Part shown: positions 7,018 through 8,780 of the stretch, piece by piece
How the letters are laid out: the number at the start of each line of letters is the position of its first letter
Position numbering within the stretch: position 1 is the stretch's first letter
Source: Gemmatimonadota bacterium
Lineage (GTDB): Bacteria > Gemmatimonadota > Gemmatimonadetes > Longimicrobiales > Gaopeijiaceae
Assembly (NCBI GenBank): GCA_018678395.1
Contig: JAHHMJ010000612.1
Location: 1 to 8,780, forward strand
Direction of reading: 5' to 3'
DNA length: 8,780 nt
Position numbers and translations under genes: made by a program
The notes under the pieces: model-generated
What the model was told of the DNA's origin: nothing
The model's input: the letters and a program-made list of their open reading frames with translations, nothing else
The model's database searches: none

Positions 7018-7047
7018 ATTCTCGTGAAGGTGCCGTGGCCGGTTCAA
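7018..7047 (-). promoter_or_regulatory. Weak promoter-like sequence upstream of tenA
   Basis: On the minus strand TTGAAC (7042-7047) and GAGAAT (7018-7023) are separated by 18 bp. Each matches four or five of six sigma-70-type consensus positions. It could give tenA its own transcript within the MATE-tenA run. In a GC-rich genome such matches are less frequent by chance, but the evidence is still slight. Confidence 0.25.
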
Positions 7048-7058
7048 CGGGGTGGACG

Positions 7059-8522
7059 TCATACGCTCGCCTCCTTCCACCGCCCTCGCCGGAAGAGCCC
7101 CGCGGCCAGAAGCGCGAGCGTCGTGTAGGCGATCGCGATGGCCGCGAACACGCCGTTGGGCCCCCAGCCGAGGGGGTAGGCGAGCGCCCACGCGAGCGGG
7201 ATCTCCCAGAGCCAGAAGCAGATCAGGTTGAGCCACGTGGGCGTCCAGGCATCACCGGCACCGTTGAACGCGGCCGACAACGTCATGCCGTGGCCGTAGA
7301 AGAAGAAGCCGGCCGCGACGATCCGCAGACCGTCGACGGCGTAGCGCGCCGTCACCGGATCGACCCCGAAGAGCCCCACCAGCGCCGGGGCGAACACCAG
7401 GAAGACGATGCCGGCGCCACCCAGGAAGACGAACGAGATCCACGATGCCTTCCAGACGGCCTCCTCGGCACGGTCGGGTTCGCCGGCACCCATGTTCTGG
7501 CCGACCATGGTGGCCGCGGCGTTCGACAGACCCCACGCCGGCAGGAGGGCGAAGAGCACGATGCGGATCGCGACGGTGTAGCCGGCCAGCGCTTCGGGAC
7601 CGAATTCGGCGATGACCCGCACGAGTCCGACCCACGACGCCATGCCGATGAAGATCTGGAAGGTGCCGGTCGCGCTGAGCCTGATCAGCCGGGCGATGAG
7701 GTCCCACCGCACCCGGAAGTGGGCGAGTGTGATGCGAAGCCGATCGGAGAGCCGGAAGAGCGTGTAGACCTGCACGCAGACGGCGGTCCCGCGGCCGATC
7801 GAGGTGGCCACGGCGGCGCCGGTCACCCCGAGTTCGGGGAACGGCCCGATCCCGAAGATCAGAAGCGGGTCGAGGACGAGGTTCAGGCCGTTCGCGAGCC
7901 ACAGGACCCGCATGGCGATCGCGGCGTCTCCCGCACCGCGAAACGCGGCGTTCAGCAGGAAGAGCATCAGGATGATGCCGTTCAAGCCGAGCAGAACGCG
8001 AGCGTACCCGAGACCCGCGGCGACGACCCCGTCGGTGGCGCCCATCAGTCGCAGAAGAGCTTCGGCCTGCCACGCTCCGACGATCCCGAGCAGCGCGGCG
8101 ATCGCGGCCCCCAGGATCATGCCTTGAGCCGTGGCGGCGCCGGCGGCCTCGGGGTCCTTCTCACCGATACGGCGAGCCACGGTCGCGGTGACCCCGATCG
8201 AGAGTCCCATGGACACCGTGTAGATCAGCGTCATGAGCGACTCGGTCAGGCCGACCGCGGCGACCGACTCCGCCCCGAGCTGGGACACGAAGAAGATGTC
8301 GACGACCGCGAACACCGACTCCATGGCCATCTCCAGAACCATCGGGATGGCCAGGAGGAGGATGGCCGGCATGAGCGGACCCGTGGTCGGGTCCGAGTCG
8401 TGCCCGCGCAACGCCTTCATGAAGAAGGCCGCGCCGCGCCGCGCCCGGCCGTCCGGGACGGGGGATCGGCCGCGGGAGCGCGAAGCCGATCCTGGAGAAT
8501 CGGGAGGGGTGGAGTCTGTCAT
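7059..8522 (-). CDS. MATE family multidrug/toxic-compound efflux transporter
   Basis: A 487-residue inner-membrane antiporter predicted to have 12 transmembrane helices in two MatE repeats; family members export cationic drugs or metabolites using Na+ or H+ gradients. Family signatures include 'LLLAIPMVLEMAMESVFAVVD' (helix 1, in two parts), 'FVSQLGAESVAAVGLTESL', 'ATVARRIGEKD', 'NAAFRGAGDAAIAM', 'VLDPLLIFGIGPFPELGVTG', and, in the second half, 'NAAATMVGQNMGAGEPDRAEE' (in two parts) and 'AAFNGAGDAWTPTWLNL'. A hydrophilic Ser/Pro/Arg-rich tail of ~48 residues precedes helix 1, somewhat longer than is typical. The start is ATG at 8522, served by GAGGUG 3-5 nt upstream; the in-frame GTG at 8528 lies inside that ribosome binding site and is rejected. 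The ribosome binding site is paired in a predicted leader structure. The substrate is unknown; the downstream tenA does not by itself prove a thiamine-related substrate. Confidence 0.93.
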   Translation of the reverse strand: MTDSTPPDSPGSASRSRGRSPVPDGRARRGAAFFMKALRGHDSDPTTGPLMPAILLLAIPMVLEMAMESVFAVVDIFFVSQLGAESVAAVGLTESLMTLIYTVSMGLSIGVTATVARRIGEKDPEAAGAATAQGMILGAAIAALLGIVGAWQAEALLRLMGATDGVVAAGLGYARVLLGLNGIILMLFLLNAAFRGAGDAAIAMRVLWLANGLNLVLDPLLIFGIGPFPELGVTGAAVATSIGRGTAVCVQVYTLFRLSDRLRITLAHFRVRWDLIARLIRLSATGTFQIFIGMASWVGLVRVIAEFGPEALAGYTVAIRIVLFALLPAWGLSNAAATMVGQNMGAGEPDRAEEAVWKASWISFVFLGGAGIVFLVFAPALVGLFGVDPVTARYAVDGLRIVAAGFFFYGHGMTLSAAFNGAGDAWTPTWLNLICFWLWEIPLAWALAYPLGWGPNGVFAAIAIAYTTLALLAAGLFRRGRWKEASV

Positions 8523-8524
8523 CG

Positions 8525-8581
8525 GCACCTCGATCGTAAACGAAGAACGGCTCCCCGGGAGTCCGGGAAGCCGCGAGGTGC
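8525..8581 (-). promoter_or_regulatory. Structured MATE leader: attenuator-like hairpin nested in a ribosome-binding-site-sequestering stem
   Basis: Read on the minus strand, GCACCUCG (8574-8581) is perfectly complementary to CGAGGUGC (8525-8532). The latter contains the Shine-Dalgarno (GAGGUG) and lies 2 nt before the MATE AUG. Directly inside this 8-bp stem is an 11-bp hairpin (8548-8573), CGGCUUCCCGG / CCGGGGAGCCG with an ACUC loop and one G-U pair. It is followed by a U-rich 15-nt segment starting UUCUUCGUUU (8533-8547). The inner hairpin plus U-tract resembles a rho-independent terminator; the outer stem would block translation initiation. Either or both would make MATE expression conditional. 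I do not recognise a described riboswitch class here; guanidine-II ACGR loops and guanidine-IV features are not apparent. Confidence 0.7.
8548..8573 (-). terminator. Intrinsic terminator-like hairpin in the MATE leader
   Basis: An 11-bp, almost all G-C stem with a four-base loop is followed on the minus strand by UUCUUCGUUU. The tract is interrupted (six or seven U in ten), so termination may be partial. It lies 25 nt before the MATE start codon, after the short leader ORF. It could act as an attenuator for MATE, or as the terminator of a gene whose end lies further right. Confidence 0.5.
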
Positions 8582-8591
8582 GCCGTGGAAC

Positions 8592-8607
8592 GTCAGGCGG
8601 TCAGGCG
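8592..8607. repeat. Tandem 8-bp direct repeat
   Basis: Two abutting copies of GTCAGGCG occur on the plus strand (CGCCTGAC on the minus strand), spanning the stop codon of the leader ORF. In the mRNA they place two UGA triplets near each other, in different frames. A tandem octamer could be a protein-binding site or a chance duplication. Confidence 0.4.
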
Positions 8608-8651
8608 AGCGACCCGGGAGGGGGCACGGCGATCTCGGTGACCTTGCGCAT
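8601..8651 (-). CDS. Putative 16-residue leader peptide with Pro-Pro-Pro-Gly
   Basis: A short frame reads MRKVTEIAVPPPGSLA, then UGA. Its AUG is preceded by CUGGAG, with GGAG at 8659-8662 and a 7-nt spacer, a better ribosome binding site than those of several genes in the window. It lies downstream of a promoter-like sequence and ends 20 nt before the SD-sequestering structure, the arrangement of leader peptides that control attenuation by ribosome stalling. PPP-G is a sequence class known to stall ribosomes in an EF-P-dependent way. The peptide is not of the classic amino-acid-biosynthesis type (no Trp, His or Leu run). Expression is unproven, and a frame of this length can occur by chance. 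Confidence 0.45.
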   Translation of the reverse strand: MRKVTEIAVPPPGSLA

Positions 8652-8696
8652 CAAGACGCTCCAGAAGGGGGGTGGGCCGGGGCCCGTTGCGATCTC

Positions 8697-8725
8697 TAGC
8701 TACGGGATTCGGGGGACGGGGTCAA
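8697..8725 (-). promoter_or_regulatory. Putative promoter of the MATE leader
   Basis: On the minus strand TTGACC (8720-8725, five of six to the -35 consensus) and TAGCTA (8697-8702) are separated by exactly 17 bp. The -10 match is poor beyond the initial TA. The predicted transcription start near 8690 would give a leader of about 170 nt containing the short peptide and the hairpins. Confidence 0.4.
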
Positions 8726-8778
8726 GGACCCGCGTCCAGGGCCCGACGCATGACCAGACAGTCGAGACCCGGCCCGAA
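8722..8778 (-). CDS. Possible last codons of an upstream gene, 5' part outside window
   Basis: One minus-strand frame entering from the right edge reads FGPGLDCLVMRRALDAGP and stops at TGA (8722-8724). The composition looks protein-like, but 18 residues are too few to identify a family. If real, its stop codon overlaps the -35 hexamer of the putative MATE leader promoter, and the hairpin at 8548-8573 could then also serve as this gene's terminator. The other two minus-strand frames are open to ~8700 as well, so the call is weak. Confidence 0.25.
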   Translation of the reverse strand, partial: FGPGLDCLVMRRALDAGP

Positions 8779-8780
8779 GC

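Noticed and set aside
8548..8573. Guanidine-II (mini-ykkC) riboswitch
   Set aside because: That class needs two hairpins with ACGR loops. Here the single hairpin has an ACUC loop.
6846..8699. 617-codon open frame on the plus strand opposite the MATE gene
   Set aside because: The translation is dominated by Asp/Glu/Arg/Gly/His repeats typical of the antisense of a hydrophobic membrane protein in a GC-rich genome; the MATE frame has unmistakable family motifs.
8523..8700. TPP riboswitch upstream of the MATE-tenA run
   Set aside because: The conserved CUGAGA and CUGAUCUGGAUAAUGCC-type core elements are not present on the minus strand.

Overview
This 8.78 kb window is high-GC (roughly two-thirds G+C by eye) and densely coding, with strong G/C bias at third codon positions. 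A Hanks-type Ser/Thr kinase of the 'GHYRVLEKIGQGGMGEVYLAEDT' style, fused to other domains, together with large extracytoplasmic-looking proteins, points to a soil or marine bacterium such as Gemmatimonadota or Acidobacteriota. That assignment is inference from protein style. No rRNA, tRNA, CRISPR array or mobile element was recognised.

Layout. Positions 3-2517 read rightward: (i) the C-terminal part of a protein, cut by the window edge, with a caspase/gingipain-like His-Cys pair and an IPT/TIG domain; (ii) a class I SAM-dependent methyltransferase following closely. Everything from 2466 to the right end reads leftward. In transcription order from the right this is: the possible last codons of an unknown gene, a structured leader, a MATE efflux transporter, a TenA-family enzyme, a small protein of unknown function, and a large four-module protein (kinase, one membrane segment, PEGA, FGE-like, alpha/beta hydrolase). 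The methyltransferase and the kinase fusion converge and their coding ends overlap by 52 bp.

Two regions merit most attention. First, the kinase fusion keeps the kinase catalytic residues and a Ser-Asp-His hydrolase triad, while its FGE-like module lacks the expected cysteines. The domain order suggests a membrane sensor/effector with a cytoplasmic kinase and an exported hydrolase. Second, the roughly 170-nt leader of the MATE gene (8523-8725) combines a promoter-like sequence, a 16-residue leader peptide with its own ribosome binding site and a Pro-Pro-Pro-Gly stretch, a very GC-rich hairpin followed by a U-rich tract, and an 8-bp outer stem that would sequester the MATE ribosome binding site. 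This resembles an inducible attenuator or translational switch for an efflux pump and matches no riboswitch class I recognise.

Start sites were revised from the longest open frames for the kinase fusion (ATG at 5510), the MATE transporter (ATG at 8522) and TenA (ATG at 6946). The long open frames on the plus strand across 2300-8700 are interpreted as GC-bias shadows.
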